Positions 43,379-43,611 of a DNA stretch of 43,611 nucleotides are shown piece after piece. The stretch's first letter is position 1. Every line of letters begins with the position of its first letter. The stretch is from Dehalococcoidia bacterium. GTDB lineage: Bacteria > Chloroflexota > Dehalococcoidia > Dehalococcoidales > UBA2162. The notes under the pieces are model-generated. The model was not told the origin of the DNA, made no database searches, and was given only the letters and a program-made list of their open reading frames with translations. The stretch spans positions 15,495-59,105 of the forward strand of contig DUFA01000118.1 in the NCBI GenBank assembly GCA_011191975.1, written 5' to 3'. The position numbers were made by a program, and so were the translations under genes.

Positions 43379-43611
43379 TTAATCTTCCAGTTTTCTCAAT
43401 CCCTGCATTTCCATAAAGGTATCAAGCTGATCAAGCATACGGGTCTCATCAAAGTCAGTCCTGTCACCCGGATGCGACGTTTCGTAGTGCATTACCGGTA
43501 TTCCCTGTTCCATCAGCTTCATCGCCGCTGCTTTCATACTGAAAACGCAACCGATTCCGGCGCGATGAAGGGGAAGAATCACTCCATCGCATTTGAACGC
43601 TTTTACCGCGT
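43379..43611 (-). CDS. 2-Hydroxyacyl-CoA dehydratase subunit (HgdB/HgdA family), C-terminal fragment at window edge
   Basis: The frame is open to the window edge and gives the last 76 or so residues of a 2-hydroxyacyl-CoA dehydratase-type subunit: FKCDGVILPLHRAGIGCVFSMKAAAMKLMEQGIPVMHYETSHPGD, then an RMLDQLDTFMEM tail. The family ends this way, with a DG-hydrophobic strand, a Cys, and a GIP-L-E-D-type segment. Together with the activase it would make a radical dehydratase or benzoyl-CoA-reductase-like system. The substrate cannot be decided from this fragment. Confidence 0.75.
   Translation of the reverse strand, partial: AVKAFKCDGVILPLHRAGIGCVFSMKAAAMKLMEQGIPVMHYETSHPGDRTDFDETRMLDQLDTFMEMQGLRKLED

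Overview
The window looks like a chromosomal segment of an anaerobic bacterium. Clear Shine-Dalgarno sites and ATG/GTG/TTG starts mark it as bacterial. A 2-hydroxyacyl-CoA dehydratase with its activase, a LarA-like protein, a FrhB-like iron-sulphur protein and DUF1616 suggest an anaerobic lineage. My best guess is Chloroflexota (Dehalococcoidia-like), but this rests on gene content only, with no marker gene. I saw no rRNA, tRNA, CRISPR array or transposase.

Region 1 (1-8.0 kb) is metabolic. On the minus strand a partial glycerate 2-kinase follows an enolase homologue that has lost several canonical active-site residues. Divergent from these are a LarA-family gene and a GNAT acetyltransferase. 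A minus-strand operon then encodes a MaoC-type double-hotdog protein and a DapA-family lyase/aldolase. It ends in a second DapA-like gene that a deletion has joined to the back half of a type-B carboxylesterase.

Region 2 (8.5-13.2 kb, with a second locus at 37.4-39.1 kb) is the most unusual part. Three stand-alone GyrI-like proteins, a VOC (glyoxalase/bleomycin-resistance fold) protein and two Fpg/Nei-type DNA glycosylase homologues form one cluster. It faces a convergent AraC-GyrI regulator across a strong terminator. About 29 kb away an MBL hydrolase and a third Fpg/Nei paralogue form the second locus. Both loci start with the same 16-bp palindrome (7-2-7) followed, at identical spacing, by GCTAC and a TATACT -10 box. 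All three Fpg-like proteins lack the N-terminal catalytic proline and the zinc-finger arginine. Known GyrI-like proteins bind or hydrolyse DNA-damaging small molecules, so I infer a co-regulated genotoxin-response module.

Region 3 (13.3-17.0 kb) holds a membrane-anchored beta-lactamase-fold serine hydrolase, an S51 peptidase and a PaaK/CapK-like adenylate-forming enzyme.

Region 4 (17.3-36.7 kb) is a surface-glycan locus. A consensus promoter drives hddA, gmhA, a GalE-like epimerase, hddC and gmhB, a complete set for GDP-D-glycero-alpha-D-manno-heptose. Glycosyltransferases, two GT-C-like membrane proteins, a Wzx-type flippase, a pyruvyl transferase with a FrhB-like partner, a Gfo/Idh/MocA oxidoreductase, DUF362, a methyltransferase, a LamG protein and DUF1616 follow. 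By eye this part is more AT-rich than its flanks.

Region 5 (39.1-43.6 kb) contains a RibD-C reductase, two overlapping MerR-type genes (the second without a normal start codon), an SDR reductase, a small Cys/His protein, a 30-bp perfect palindrome, and an acyl-CoA dehydratase activase next to a partial dehydratase subunit.
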